Shown here: positions 24,101 through 32,576 of the stretch, piece after piece
How the letters are laid out: each line of letters opens with the position of its first letter
How positions within the stretch are numbered: the stretch's first letter is position 1
Source: Streptomyces sp. SAJ15
GTDB lineage: Bacteria > Actinomycetota > Actinomycetes > Streptomycetales > Streptomycetaceae
Assembly: GCF_007595705.1 (NCBI RefSeq)
Contig: NZ_NISY01000002.1
Location: forward strand, 1 to 64,000
Direction of reading: 5' to 3'
DNA length: 64,000 nt
Notes under the pieces: generated by a model
What the model saw: only the letters and a program-made list of their open reading frames with translations
The model's database searches: none
What the model was told of the DNA's origin: nothing
Made by a program: the position numbers and the translations under genes

Positions 24101-26044
24101 GGCGGCCCAGGCGTCGAGCCCGGCGGCCAGCAGCCGCTCGCGCGCGGCCTCGGGCGCCAGGCCGCCGACCTCGCGCAGGAACGCGCCCAGCGCGCGCCCC
24201 AGCTCCAGCGGCCGGCCCAGCTGGTCGCCCTTCCAGAACGGCAGCCGGCCCGGGACGCCGGGGGCGGGGGAGACCAGCACCCTGTCGCGGGTGATGTCCT
24301 CGATCCGCCAGGAGGTGGTGCCGAGGGTGAACACATCGCCCACCCGCGACTCGTAGACCATCTCCTCGTCCAGCTCGCCGACGCGGCCGCCGCCCTTCTT
24401 GGGGTCGGCGCCCGCCAGGAAGACGCCGAACAGCCCGCGGTCCGGGATGGTGCCGCCCGAGGTGACCGCCAGCCGCTGGGCGCCGGGCCGCCCGGTGACC
24501 GTGTTGGCGACGCGGTCCCAGACCAGGCGCGGCCGCAGCTCCGCGAAGGCGTCGGAGGGGTAGCGGCCGGCGAGCATGTCGAGCACGGCCGTGAAGGCGG
24601 ACTCGGGCAGGGAGGCGAACGGCGCCGCGCGGCGCACCACGGCCAGCAGCTCGTCCACGTCCCAGCTGTCCAGCGCGGTCATGGCCACCAGTTGCTGGGC
24701 CAGCACGTCCAACGGGTTGGCGGGCACCCGGAGCGACTCGATGGCCCCCTGGCGCATCCGCTCGGTGACGACCGCGGCCTGCACCAGGTCGCCGCGGTAC
24801 TTGGGGAAGACGACGCCGGTCGAGACCGCGCCGACCTGGTGTCCCGCGCGACCCACCCGCTGGAGGCCGGAGGCGACCGACGGCGGCGACTCGACCTGCA
24901 CCACCAGGTCGACCGCGCCCATGTCGATGCCCAGCTCCAGACTGGAGGTGGCCACGACCGCCGGCAGCCGGCCCGCCTTCAGGTCCTCCTCCACCTGGGC
25001 CCGCTGCTCCTTGGAGACCGAGCCGTGGTGCGCGCGGGCCAGGAGCGCTGGGGCGCCCTTGGCCGCCCCGGCCTGGGCCATGATCTCCGCGGGCGCGTGG
25101 TGCTCGGCGGCGGCCTCGCCCGTGGCGCGTTCGTACGCGATCTCGTTCAGCCGGTTGCAGAGCCGCTCGGCGAGGCGGCGGGAGTTGGCGAAGACGATCG
25201 TCGACCGGTGGGCCTGGACCAGGTCGGCGATGCGCTCCTCCACATGCGGCCAGATCGACGGCTTCTCGCCGGTGTCGCCCTCCTGGACCGGGGAGCCGCC
25301 CAGCTCGCCGAGGTCCTCCACGGGCACCACCACGGACAGGTCGAACTCCTTGCCGGACGGCGGCTGGACGACCTCCACCCGGCGCCGGGGGGACAGGAAG
25401 CGCGCCACCTCGTCCACCGGCCGGACGGTGGCCGAGAGCCCGATCCGGCGGGCCGGGCGCTCCAACAGCTCGTCGAGGCGCTCCAGGGAGAGCGCCAGAT
25501 GCGCGCCGCGCTTGGTGCCCGCGACCGCGTGCACCTCGTCCAGGATCACCGTCTCCACCCCGCTCAGCGCGTCCCGCGTGGCCGAGGTGAGCATCAGGAA
25601 CAGCGACTCGGGGGTGGTGATCAGGATGTCCGGCGGCCGGCTGGCCATCGCCCGCCGCTCGGCGGGCGGGGTGTCGCCCGAGCGGATGCCGACCCGCACC
25701 TCCGGCTCCGGCAGCCCGAGCCGCACGGACTCCTGCCGGATGCCGGTGAGCGGGGAGCGCAGATTGCGCTCGACGTCGACGGCGAGCGCCTTCAGCGGCG
25801 ACACGTACAGCACCCGACAGCGGCGCTTGGCCTCGGCGGGCGGTGGGTTGCTGGTCAGCTGGTCCAGCGCCGCCAGGAACGCCGCGAGGGTCTTGCCGGA
25901 GCCGGTCGGGGCGACCACCAGCACGTCCGAGCCGGCCCCGATCGCCCGCCACGCCCCCTCCTGTGCGGCGGTGGGCGCCCTGAATGCTCCCGTGAACCAC
26001 CCGCGGGTGGCAGGGGAGAAGCCGTCGAGCGCTGTCGTCGCCAT
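21188..26044 (-). CDS. lhr: Lhr-family ATP-dependent DNA helicase
   Basis: A 1618-residue superfamily 2 helicase (Lhr, Large helicase-related; about 1500 residues in mycobacteria), a 3'-5' DNA translocase that unwinds RNA:DNA hybrids in repair. The Lhr-Core covers about residues 1-860: Walker A APTGSGKT (K51), the DEVH box at 169-172 (LDEVHAVAGTKRGAH), motif III SAT and motif VI QRVGRAGHQ. The long Lhr-CTD fills the rest and includes a Gly/Pro-rich loop (about 1460-1500). Start: ATG at 26044 is the one closest to conserved sequence. ATG codons at 26053 and 26074 are in frame, and the ribosome site (GGTGGG) is weak, so ten residues either way are open. Confidence 0.95.
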   Translation of the reverse strand: MATTALDGFSPATRGWFTGAFRAPTAAQEGAWRAIGAGSDVLVVAPTGSGKTLAAFLAALDQLTSNPPPAEAKRRCRVLYVSPLKALAVDVERNLRSPLTGIRQESVRLGLPEPEVRVGIRSGDTPPAERRAMASRPPDILITTPESLFLMLTSATRDALSGVETVILDEVHAVAGTKRGAHLALSLERLDELLERPARRIGLSATVRPVDEVARFLSPRRRVEVVQPPSGKEFDLSVVVPVEDLGELGGSPVQEGDTGEKPSIWPHVEERIADLVQAHRSTIVFANSRRLAERLCNRLNEIAYERATGEAAAEHHAPAEIMAQAGAAKGAPALLARAHHGSVSKEQRAQVEEDLKAGRLPAVVATSSLELGIDMGAVDLVVQVESPPSVASGLQRVGRAGHQVGAVSTGVVFPKYRGDLVQAAVVTERMRQGAIESLRVPANPLDVLAQQLVAMTALDSWDVDELLAVVRRAAPFASLPESAFTAVLDMLAGRYPSDAFAELRPRLVWDRVANTVTGRPGAQRLAVTSGGTIPDRGLFGVFLAGADPKKGGGRVGELDEEMVYESRVGDVFTLGTTSWRIEDITRDRVLVSPAPGVPGRLPFWKGDQLGRPLELGRALGAFLREVGGLAPEAARERLLAAGLDAWAADNVTAYLDEQRRACGHVPDDRTIVVERFRDELGDWRVVVHSPFGAQVHAPWALALGARLAERYGMDAQVMHADDGIVLRLPDADLMRLDLLDADPAAQGVEYDSEQSPVGAADVVFDRGEVDQIVTDQVGGSALFAARFRECAARALLLPRRNPARRTPLWQQRQRSAQLLQVASEFGSFPIVLEAVRECLQDVFDVPGLTELMGDIESRRVRLVEVTTPEPSPFARSLLFGYVAQFLYEGDSPLAERRAAALSLDSRLLAELLGQAELRELLDAEVLTELERELQWLTEDRRAKDPETVADLLRLLGPLTDAELAERGAEPEWVRELAAARRAIRVRVAGADHWAAVEDAGRLRDALGTALPVGVPEAFTEPVKDPLGDLLARYARTHGPFTSAAAAARFGLGTAVTEGALHRLAAAGRVVQGEFHPAGMDQEWCDAAVLRRLRRRSLAALREELEPVPPAALAAFLPQWQHVGSLPAGRQRGGSHSLRGIDGLVRAVEQLQGAPVPASALEKLVLPSRVVDYSPTMLDELTATGEVLWAGSGALPGKDGWVCLHLAEAAPLLLHAPHPLEIGPLHQAVLDALSGGYGLFFRQIADQVRAAHPDCGDPQLAEVVWELAWSGRLTNDTLAPLRALLGSGRTAGATAHRAKRAVPRGRYGGLTGRTGRPTASRGGPPTVAGRWSLLPTREPETTHRAHALARALLDRHGVVTRGAVAAEGVEGGFAAAYRVLAAFEESGQARRGYVVEGLGAAQFAMDGAVDRLRAVSVARERASAPSATPGGYALVDSVPAVGYDGTGQALDGYGTPGFGGSAPVEAFGGPAPSTAGRHGAPASPAAGGRTVVLAAADPANAYGAALPWPEPPSDAGHKPGRKAGSLVVLVDGELTLYVERGGKTLLAWPLGPAEAASPFDDGRLQAAIDALAHAARAGALGTVTVERINGTPALSSPFGPILESAGFHATPRGLRIREG

Positions 26045-26303
26045 GCCCACCATCGTGCACCGCGCCACTGACAATCGGCCGTCCTCGCTGGTCGGAGGCG
26101 GTGCGGGCGGCGCCGCGGCGCCCGCACGGTCCGGGGGTGACCGGTGTCGTCGCTCCTCGCCCCCGGCCCGACGGCCGCCGGGGACGGCCGCCGGGGACGG
26201 CCGTCGGGCGGTGCCACGGCGGGGCGGGATCCGGCCCGCGTCGGCGAGCCGGTCGGAGGGGGCGGGCGGCCCGCCCGGCGGCCACGGATCGTGTGACCGG
26301 CCG

Positions 26304-27251
26304 CTAGATCGGCCGGCCGTGGGCGCGCAGAGTCAGCAGGGCGTCGATGGTCACGATCGGCCGCCACTCCAGCTCGGTGCCCGGCGCCCAGCGGCGCCAG
26401 CGGATCGGCCAGCCGCCGTCGTCCCGCTGGGCGGCGGCGAGGTGATCCAACGACCGTTCCAGCTCCCCCCTGGAGAACCAGCGATGCGCGAGCGAGCCCG
26501 GGGCGCGGGCGAAGTCATGGGGGAAGTGGCGCTCGCCGGGCGCGTACCCCTCGGGGAGCGGGTACTCCTCGGCGCGGTCCGGGTCGAGCACCACCAGCCC
26601 CTGCTCGCGCACACTGCGGCCGAGCCGCTCGGCCGTGCTCTCCGCGCGGGGTCGGTCCGGCGCTCCGTCGAGGAAGGCGACGGCCGCCTGGACCTCGTAC
26701 GGATGCGTCCTCGCCCCGTCGGCCAGGCGGGTCACCGCCGACCAGCAGAAGTCGGTGGCCCGGAAGAGCCAGGCGTGCCACACGTCGTTGCGGTGCAGCA
26801 GCCCCACCACCGGTCCGGTGGCGAGCAGATCGCTGGGCGGATGGTCCAGCACCGGGATCCAGGGCGCCGCCGGGTAGCCGCGCAGCGACGGGTGGAGCGC
26901 GGGCAGCGCGCCGTCCGGGGTGGAGATCTCCGTCAGGTAGCGGCAGATGCGCTCGGCCCGCCGCCCTCCACAGCGGCCGATCGTGTCGAGCACCCGCAGC
27001 GCGTGCGCCACGTGCAGCGGCTGGCTCACCGGGCCGCGCAGATCGGGCTCCAGGGCGTGTCCGAAGCCGCCGTCGTCCCGCGCGTAGGCGGTCAGCGCCG
27101 CCTCGACCGGGTCGGCCGCGGCGCCGAGGAAGTGGTACGCGAACCGGTGCTGCTCCAGGACGCGGGCGGTGAGCCACACGAAGTGCTCGGCACGGGCGAG
27201 CGGGGACAGGGACGACAAGGGCGCGGCGGGCGCTGTGTCGGATCGGGCCAT
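26304..27251 (-). CDS. Conserved protein with prenyltransferase/squalene-oxidase-like repeats
   Basis: A 315-residue protein without a known function. It has several QW-like motifs typical of alpha6-alpha6 barrel proteins: ARDDGGFGHALEPDL near the N-terminus and AAQRDDGGWPIRWRRW near the C-terminus. The DXDD acid motif of squalene-hopene cyclases is not present, so cyclase activity is unlikely. No signal peptide or membrane segment is seen. It is divergent from the DUF3046 gene (80 bases apart), and the start ATG at 27251 is the last that keeps the conserved N-terminal part. The upstream frame is rich in Pro/Arg and probably not translated. Confidence 0.75.
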   Translation of the reverse strand: MARSDTAPAAPLSSLSPLARAEHFVWLTARVLEQHRFAYHFLGAAADPVEAALTAYARDDGGFGHALEPDLRGPVSQPLHVAHALRVLDTIGRCGGRRAERICRYLTEISTPDGALPALHPSLRGYPAAPWIPVLDHPPSDLLATGPVVGLLHRNDVWHAWLFRATDFCWSAVTRLADGARTHPYEVQAAVAFLDGAPDRPRAESTAERLGRSVREQGLVVLDPDRAEEYPLPEGYAPGERHFPHDFARAPGSLAHRWFSRGELERSLDHLAAAQRDDGGWPIRWRRWAPGTELEWRPIVTIDALLTLRAHGRPI

Positions 27252-27319
27252 GAACCAGACCGTAGGGCGGAAAGCGCTCCACGGCAGCGGCTCGCGCACG
27301 GCAGCACTCCTAGGGGCGG

Positions 27320-27325
27320 GATACT
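27320..27325 (+). promoter_or_regulatory. Possible -10 box for leaderless DUF3046 transcript
   Basis: GATACT ends 6 bases before the ATG at 27332 and there is no ribosome site. One mismatch from TANNNT, so this is weaker than the other leaderless cases. Confidence 0.4.
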
Positions 27326-27331
27326 GGGCGC

Positions 27332-27526
27332 ATGCGGTTGACGGACTTCTGGCAGCGGATGGCGGATCACTTCGGAGAGGGGTACGCCGACACGTTCGCG
27401 CGCGACCACGTGATGTCCGAACTGGGAGGCCGGACCGTACGGGAGGCGCTGGCCGCGGGCTGGGAGACCAAGGATGTCTGGCGCGGGGTGTGCAGCGCCA
27501 TGGAGATCCCCTTCGAGCGCCGCTGA
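27332..27526 (+). CDS. DUF3046 protein
   Basis: A 64-residue protein that matches DUF3046 over its whole length (MRLTDFWQRM..GEGYADTFARDHVMSELGGRTVREALAAG..DVWRGVCSAMEIP). The family is restricted to actinobacteria and is typically encoded just upstream of recA, as here. Its function is unknown; a small all-helical fold is expected. It is in the same direction as the exporter, recA and recX genes downstream, but it is unlikely to be needed for their expression because recA has its own promoter. Confidence 0.92.
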   Translation: MRLTDFWQRMADHFGEGYADTFARDHVMSELGGRTVREALAAGWETKDVWRGVCSAMEIPFERR

Positions 27527-27682
27527 GCCCCTTCGGGGCGCCCCCGACCGGAGCCTCGCGCGGATCGCCACCCTCCCGGGAGCACACCGGGACGGTCCGC
27601 GTCGGGGGCACGCTCTGGCGCCTGTCGGTCCCCCGCGCGGGGTGGCCGGAAAGGTGTGCGGTCGGTACGCCACACTGTGCGG

Positions 27683-28960
27683 GTGGCCACGACAGAAGAG
27701 ACGACCATCCCCGACGGCGACCGCCCCGCTCCCGTGCCGAGCACCGGGAACGCCGCGCACCCGTCCGCGCGGATGCCGCGCTGGCTGCCCCGCGCGATGG
27801 TGCTCGCGCTCGCGCTCGTGGCCTGTTTCCGCCTGGCGACCTGGGCCTTCGACCGGCTGACCGGGCTGCTGCTGAACATCCTGATCGCGTTCTTCCTTGC
27901 GCTGGCCATCGAGCCGGCGGTGGACCGGATGGCCGCGCGAGGCGTCCGCAGGGGAGTGGCGACCGCCCTGGTCTTCCTCGGCATCGTCGTCTCGGTGGCC
28001 GGCTTCTTCACGCTGCTCGGCTCGATGCTGGCCGGACAGATCGCCACCATGGTCGAGGACTTCCCGAAGTACCTGGACAAGGTGATCAAGTGGATCAACG
28101 CCACCTTCCGTTCTGATCTGTCCCGGGTGGAGATACAGGACAGCCTGCTGCACTCCGACTGGCTGCAGACGTACGTCGAGGACAGCGCCGACAACGTGCT
28201 GGACGTGTCCGCGGCGGTGCTCGGCGGCCTCTTCCAGGTGCTGACGGTGACGCTGTTCGCCTTCTACTTCGCCGCCGACGGCCCCCGGCTGCGCCGCGGG
28301 CTGTGCTCCCTGCTGCCGCCGCACCGGCAGGCCGAGGTCCTGCGGGCCTGGGAGATCGCGGTCGCCAAGACCGGCGGCTACCTCTACTCGCGCGGTCTGA
28401 TGGCGCTGATCTCCGGCGTCGCGCACTACATCCTGCTGGAGTGCCTGGGGGTGCCCTACGCCCCGGCGCTGGGCATCTGGGTCGGGATCATCTCGCAGTT
28501 CATCCCGACCATCGGCACCTATCTGGCGGGCGCCCTGCCGATGCTGATCGCCTTCACCGTGGAGCCCTGGTACGCGCTGTGGGTGCTCGGCTTCGTGGTG
28601 ATCTACCAGCAGTTCGAGAACTACCTGCTGCAACCGCGCATCACCGCCAGGACCGTGGACATCCACCCGGCCGTCGCCTTCGGCTCCGTGATCGCCGGCA
28701 CGGCGCTGCTCGGCGCGGTGGGCGCCCTGATCGCGATCCCGGCCACCGCGACGCTCCAGGCGTTCCTCAGCACGTACGTCAAGCGGTACGAGGTGACCGA
28801 CGACCCCCGGGTCCAGGGGCGGCGGCGGACGTCGCGACGCGAGCGGCGGGCCGAACAACGGGCGGCGGCGCAAGAGGGGAGCGACGCCCCGGCAGAGCCC
28901 GGACAGCGGGGCGCCTCGGCGCTGGCGCGGGTCCGCGACACGCTCTCGCGGCGCGGTTGA
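27683..28960 (+). CDS. AI-2E family transporter (PerM/YdiK type)
   Basis: A 425-residue membrane protein of the AI-2 exporter (TqsA/PerM) superfamily, with about eight membrane segments. The paired hydrophobic stretches LLLNILIAFFLALAIEPAVD and VATALVFLGIVVSVAGFF occur early, and the conserved IPTIGTYLAGALPMLIAF and QQFENYLLQPRI come late. Substrate is unknown; only some members export autoinducer-2 and others are Na+/H+ antiporters. The C-terminal 70 residues are charged and disordered (RRRTSRRERRAEQRAA). GTG at 27683 keeps the N-terminal region short; a GTG at 27656 is an alternative. Its stop codon overlaps the -35 box of the recA promoter, and no terminator separates them. Confidence 0.88.
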   Translation: MATTEETTIPDGDRPAPVPSTGNAAHPSARMPRWLPRAMVLALALVACFRLATWAFDRLTGLLLNILIAFFLALAIEPAVDRMAARGVRRGVATALVFLGIVVSVAGFFTLLGSMLAGQIATMVEDFPKYLDKVIKWINATFRSDLSRVEIQDSLLHSDWLQTYVEDSADNVLDVSAAVLGGLFQVLTVTLFAFYFAADGPRLRRGLCSLLPPHRQAEVLRAWEIAVAKTGGYLYSRGLMALISGVAHYILLECLGVPYAPALGIWVGIISQFIPTIGTYLAGALPMLIAFTVEPWYALWVLGFVVIYQQFENYLLQPRITARTVDIHPAVAFGSVIAGTALLGAVGALIAIPATATLQAFLSTYVKRYEVTDDPRVQGRRRTSRRERRAEQRAAAQEGSDAPAEPGQRGASALARVRDTLSRRG

Positions 28961-28986
28961 CACGTAATTCGAACATCCATTCTCAT
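28957..28986 (+). promoter_or_regulatory. recA promoter with LexA (SOS) box
   Basis: A perfect -35 TTGACA (28957-28962) and a -10 TCTCAT (28981-28986) are 18 bases apart. GAACATCCATTC (28971-28982), a Cheo-type box of the form reported at Streptomyces recA promoters and bound by LexA, lies across the spacer and -10. The -35 overlaps the stop codon of the exporter gene. Damage-induced transcription of recA-recX is expected. Confidence 0.85.
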
Positions 28987-29101
28987 GGGTGTTCCGGCCC
29001 TGGGTTTTCCACAGGCCGGCCGCAGTCCGGGCGCGTTGTCAGTGGCAGGCGTTAGCGTCATGGACGTGAAGCGATCGACTCAAGCACCCCGGGTGGAACC
29101 C

Positions 29102-30241
29102 ATGGCAGGCACCGACCGCGAGAAGGCGCTGGACGCCGCTCTCGCACAGATTGAACGGCAATTCGGCAAGGGCGCCGTGATGCGCATGGGCGAGCGGCCG
29201 AACGAGCCCATCGAGGTCATCCCCACCGGGTCGACCGCTCTCGACGTCGCGCTCGGCGTCGGCGGCCTGCCGCGCGGCCGTGTGGTGGAGGTCTACGGGC
29301 CGGAGTCCTCCGGTAAGACCACGCTGACCCTGCACGCGGTGGCCAACGCCCAGCGCGCCGGCGGCACGGTGGCCTTCGTGGACGCCGAGCACGCCCTGGA
29401 CCCCGACTACGCCCAGAAGCTCGGCGTGGACACCGACTCCCTGATCCTGTCCCAGCCGGACAACGGTGAGCAGGCGCTGGAGATCACGGACATGCTGATC
29501 CGCTCCGGCGCGCTCGACCTCATCGTCATCGACTCCGTGGCGGCCCTGGTGCCCCGCGCGGAGATCGAGGGTGAGATGGGCGACTCCCACGTCGGCCTCC
29601 AGGCCCGACTGATGAGCCAGGCGCTGCGTAAGATCACCGGTGCGCTGAACCAGTCCAAGACCACCGCGATCTTCATCAACCAGCTGCGTGAGAAGGTCGG
29701 CGTCATGTTCGGCTCCCCGGAGACCACCACCGGTGGCCGGGCGCTGAAGTTCTATGCCTCGGTGCGCCTGGACATCCGTCGTATCGAGACCCTCAAGGAC
29801 GGCACCGAGGCGGTCGGCAACCGCACCCGCGTCAAGGTCGTCAAGAACAAGGTCGCGCCGCCCTTCAAGCAGGCCGAGTTCGACATCCTCTACGGCCAGG
29901 GCATCAGCCGCGAGGGTGGCCTGATCGACATGGGCGTCGAGCACGGCTTCATCCGCAAGTCCGGCGCCTGGTACACGTACGAGGGCGACCAGCTCGGCCA
30001 GGGCAAGGAGAACGCCCGCAACTTCCTGAAGGACAACCCCGATCTCGCCAACGAGATCGAGAAGAAGATCAAGGAGAAGCTCGGCATCGGTGTGAAGGCC
30101 GACCCGGCCGCCGTGGCCGAGCCCGGCGCGGACGCCGCGGGTGCCACGGGCGGCGCGGCCGCCGCCCCGGCGAAGGCCACGACCGCCACGGCGGCGAAGG
30201 CCGGTGCCAAGGCGACCAAGGCCGCCGCGGCCAAGAGCTGA
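29102..30241 (+). CDS. recA: Recombinase RecA
   Basis: A 379-residue RecA. Key elements: Walker A GPESSGKT (66-73), Walker [11 protein letters not shown], loop L1 around [23 protein letters not shown], and the MAW-equivalent loop L2 [27 protein letters not shown]. The C-terminal 45 residues are an alanine/lysine-rich tail ([33 protein letters not shown]), which is characteristic of Streptomyces RecA and longer than in most bacteria. ATG at 29102 is chosen by family similarity; the ribosome site (GGGTGG) is modest. The leader is about 110 bases. recX starts 4 bases after the stop, so the two form an operon. Confidence 0.98.
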   Translation: MAGTDREKALDAALAQIERQFGKGAVMRMGERPNEPIEVIPTGSTALDVALGVGGLPRGRVVEVYGPESSGKTTLTLHAVANAQRAGGTVAFVDAEHALDPDYAQKLGVDTDSLILSQPDNGEQALEITDMLIRSGALDLIVIDSVAALVPRAEIEGEMGDSHVGLQARLMSQALRKITGALNQSKTTAIFINQLREKVGVMFGSPETTTGGRALKFYASVRLDIRRIETLKDGTEAVGNRTRVKVVKNKVAPPFKQAEFDILYGQGISREGGLIDMGVEHGFIRKSGAWYTYEGDQLGQGKENARNFLKDNPDLANEIEKKIKEKLGIGVKADPAAVAEPGADAAGATGGAAAAPAKATTATAAKAGAKATKAAAAKS

Positions 30242-30244
30242 TCC

Positions 30245-31129
30245 GTGACGCGGCGAACCGACTGGCCCGACCCGCCGGAGTGGCCGCCGGCCGGGCAGGG
30301 CCGGCGCGCCCGACGCCGACCGGCGGACCCGTCGTACGAGGACGGACCGTCGTATGGGGACGCGCGGCCGTACGGGGAAGAGCCGGGGCGCGGGGACGCC
30401 GGCTGGGACGGCGGCGCTCCCTATCGGGACGAGCCTCCGTACGCGGACGAGCCTCCGTACCCGGACGACCTGTACCAGGGCGACCCGTATCAGGACGGCG
30501 ATCCGTTCGACGGTGACGCCAGGGCGCACGGCGGCGGATCGCGGAGCGGCGCGGGTACGGGCCGCGCCGACCGTGAGCCGGGGGGTGCCTCCTCCTCGCC
30601 GAGGGCCGAGCGGGAGGCGTCGCCCGACCCGGAGGAGCAGGCGCGGGCGATCTGTCTGCGCCTGCTCACCGGGACCCCGCGCACCCGTCGGCAGCTCGCC
30701 GACGCGCTGCGCAAGCGGGGCATCCCCGAGGACGTGGCCGACGGTGTGCTGTCGCGGTTCGAGGAGGTCGGGCTGATCGACGACGCGGCCTTCGCCGGTG
30801 CCTGGGTGGAGTCCCGGCACCACAGCCGGGGCCTCGCCCGCCGCGCGCTCGCCCGTGAGCTGCGGACCAAGGGCGTGGACTCGGCGCTGATCGAGGAGGC
30901 CGTCGGCCGGCTCGACGCCGACCAGGAGGAGCGCGCCGCCCGCGAGCTGGTCGAACGCAAGCTGCGCGCCACCCGCGGGCTCGACCGTGAGAAGCGGCTG
31001 CGCCGCCTCGCCGGCATGCTCGCCCGCAAGGGGTATCCGGAGGGCCTGGCCCTGCGCGTGGTCCGGCGCGCCCTGGAGGAGGAAGGCGAGGACGCGGAGC
31101 ACCTGGACGAACACCTCTCCGGGCCCTGA
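30245..31129 (+). CDS. recX: Regulatory protein RecX
   Basis: A 294-residue RecX, which binds RecA filaments and limits their activity. The three-helix-repeat RecX domain is at about residues 128-290 (ARAICLRLLTGTPRTRRQLADALRKRGIPEDV ... LIDDAAFAGAWVESRHHSRGLARRALARELRTKGV). The first ~125 residues are an extension rich in Pro, Tyr, Asp and Gly with repeats such as PPYADEPPYPDD. RecX proteins outside actinomycetes are about 150-170 residues. GTG at 30245 follows the recA stop by three bases, which suggests translational coupling and explains the lack of a separate promoter. Confidence 0.93.
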   Translation: MTRRTDWPDPPEWPPAGQGRRARRRPADPSYEDGPSYGDARPYGEEPGRGDAGWDGGAPYRDEPPYADEPPYPDDLYQGDPYQDGDPFDGDARAHGGGSRSGAGTGRADREPGGASSSPRAEREASPDPEEQARAICLRLLTGTPRTRRQLADALRKRGIPEDVADGVLSRFEEVGLIDDAAFAGAWVESRHHSRGLARRALARELRTKGVDSALIEEAVGRLDADQEERAARELVERKLRATRGLDREKRLRRLAGMLARKGYPEGLALRVVRRALEEEGEDAEHLDEHLSGP

Positions 31130-31611
31130 CCCGGATCGGGTCCCGATCCCCGAGCCGGCGCTCGACCCCGGGCACACGACCGGTCTCGATGCCGCCGCCG
31201 CGGCCGGCACGGCCGCCACGGTAGCCACCGAAGCGGACGCCGTCGGCGCATCCTTCGCCGACGCCGATCCGGCGACGGTCCGCCGGTCGGCCGCTGTCCC
31301 CGACCGGCTCACACCGCGGGCGCGGGCGCCGTGGAGGGACGCTGCGGTAGCCCCCGACACGAACGCCGCCGGCTCGCCGACACGGTGGAGCCGGCCGCAT
31401 CGCCCGCTCATCGACCCGCAGGCGGTCCCGTAAGCGACCCCCTAAACGTGACCGTTTCGTCGGGCCCGTCGACCCTGTCGGTCTTCTCCGTCGACCCTGT
31501 GGGACCGTCGGTGGCTGACGCTCGTGACCGGGGGAGGGGAACCCGGTGGGCGGCCGCGGCAGCGTGCGTCCGGCCGGGGCGCCTGGTCCCGACCTCGGCC
31601 GGCACCGTGCG
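31130..31611. other. Intergenic region recX-rhodanese (482 bases)
   Basis: Convergent genes flank it and no gene is supported. GGATCGGG (31133-31140) and CCCGATCC (31142-31149) form a near-perfect palindrome a few bases after the recX stop, which could fold as a short terminator. A direct repeat of GTCGACCCTGT occurs at about 31468-31500. Confidence 0.55.
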
Positions 31612-31992
31612 TCAGCGCCGCACCGGCAGGCCGGCCGCGCGCCACGCCTGGAAGCCGCCGATGAGGTCGGTGGCCCCGGTCAGCCCGAGTTGGCGCAGGG
31701 AGACCGCCGCCAGGCTGGAGGCATAGCCCTCATTGCAGATCACCACGACGGGCAGATCATGGGCCGTGGCCTCCGGGAGGCGGTGATCGCAGAGCGGGTC
31801 CAGCCGCCACTCCAGCTCGTTGCGCTCGACGATCAGGGCGCCGGGTATCGTGCCGTCGCGCTCCCGGAGCGCGGCGTAGCGGATGTCGACCAGCAGCCCG
31901 CCCGCGGCCTTCAGCTCCGCGGCCCGTGCCGGGCTCACCCGGTCCAGGCCGCTGCGCGCCTCGTCCAGGAGCTCCTCCACACGGCGCCTCAT
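31612..31992 (-). CDS. Rhodanese-like sulfurtransferase
   Basis: A 126-residue single-domain rhodanese. The active-site loop is CNEGYAS in VVVICNEGYASSLAA, with the catalytic cysteine present. The N-terminal helix carries VSPARAAELKAAGGLLVDIR, typical of the fold. It transfers sulfane sulfur to an acceptor. The start ATG at 31992 has an ideal GGAGG seven bases upstream and overlaps the stop of the cysteine dioxygenase gene (ATGA). The pair is thus one transcript and probably works together in cysteine sulfur disposal. Confidence 0.92.
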   Translation of the reverse strand: MRRRVEELLDEARSGLDRVSPARAAELKAAGGLLVDIRYAALRERDGTIPGALIVERNELEWRLDPLCDHRLPEATAHDLPVVVICNEGYASSLAAVSLRQLGLTGATDLIGGFQAWRAAGLPVRR

Positions 31993-32576
31993 GTCCACTC
32001 CTCCGGCAGCTCGACCTGCTCAAGACGCAGCACCTGGCCGGTGCGGCTGTAGCGACGCATCAGGGGCAGCGGCGGGTGGTACGCGTGGACCGACACCGCG
32101 TGCCGGTCCGGGGACTCGTTGAAGACCTGGTGCACATGGTGGGGGCCGAAGGCCCGGCCGTGCCCGCCGGAGAGCCGGCGCTCACGGTCCACCCCGTCGG
32201 CCAGCTCAAGGGTCTTCCAGCCCTCGGTCGGCAGTTGGGCGGCGAGCGACTGCTCGGTCAGTTCACCCGCGGCCGTGGCGAAGGCGCCGTGCGAGCCGCC
32301 GTGGTCGTGCCAGCCGGTGCCGCTCTCCGGCGGCCAGGCGATCAGCCACGCCTCACTGCCGCCCGGCCCGTTCAGCCGCATCCAGGTGCGACCCCGCGGG
32401 TCGAGCGGGAGCGAGGCCACAAGGGCGGTGTCGGCGGCGGTTCGGTTGACGAAGTCCAGCAGTCGGGCGGCGCTGGGCGCGGAAGTGCGGGAGGTGCGGG
32501 CGGAGGGCGAGGCCAGCGGGGAGGAGAGGGACCTACGGGAGGTGGAGGATGTGAGAGGCACGGGTGCGTCGGACAC
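31989..32576 (-). CDS. Cysteine dioxygenase family protein
   Basis: A 195-residue type I cysteine dioxygenase-like cupin, which oxidises cysteine to cysteine sulfinate with Fe(II). The metal ligands are visible: H90 and H92 in TGWHDHGGSHGAF and H149 in PHHVHQVFNES. GTG at 32576 is chosen as the first start after a hairpin; its ribosome site is poor (AGGACGG). ATG codons at 32684 and 32666 are in frame without a stop. The 32684 ATG has GGAGGG close upstream, so a longer protein or a regulatory leader is possible. Codon third-position GC is low in the extra part, so I prefer the short form. Confidence 0.82.
   Translation of the reverse strand: MSDAPVPLTSSTSRRSLSSPLASPSARTSRTSAPSAARLLDFVNRTAADTALVASLPLDPRGRTWMRLNGPGGSEAWLIAWPPESGTGWHDHGGSHGAFATAAGELTEQSLAAQLPTEGWKTLELADGVDRERRLSGGHGRAFGPHHVHQVFNESPDRHAVSVHAYHPPLPLMRRYSRTGQVLRLEQVELPEEWT

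Noticed and set aside
21614..26071. 1485-codon plus-strand frame opposite lhr
   Set aside because: Gly/Arg/Gln/Val-rich without family motifs; lhr has all helicase motifs on the other strand.
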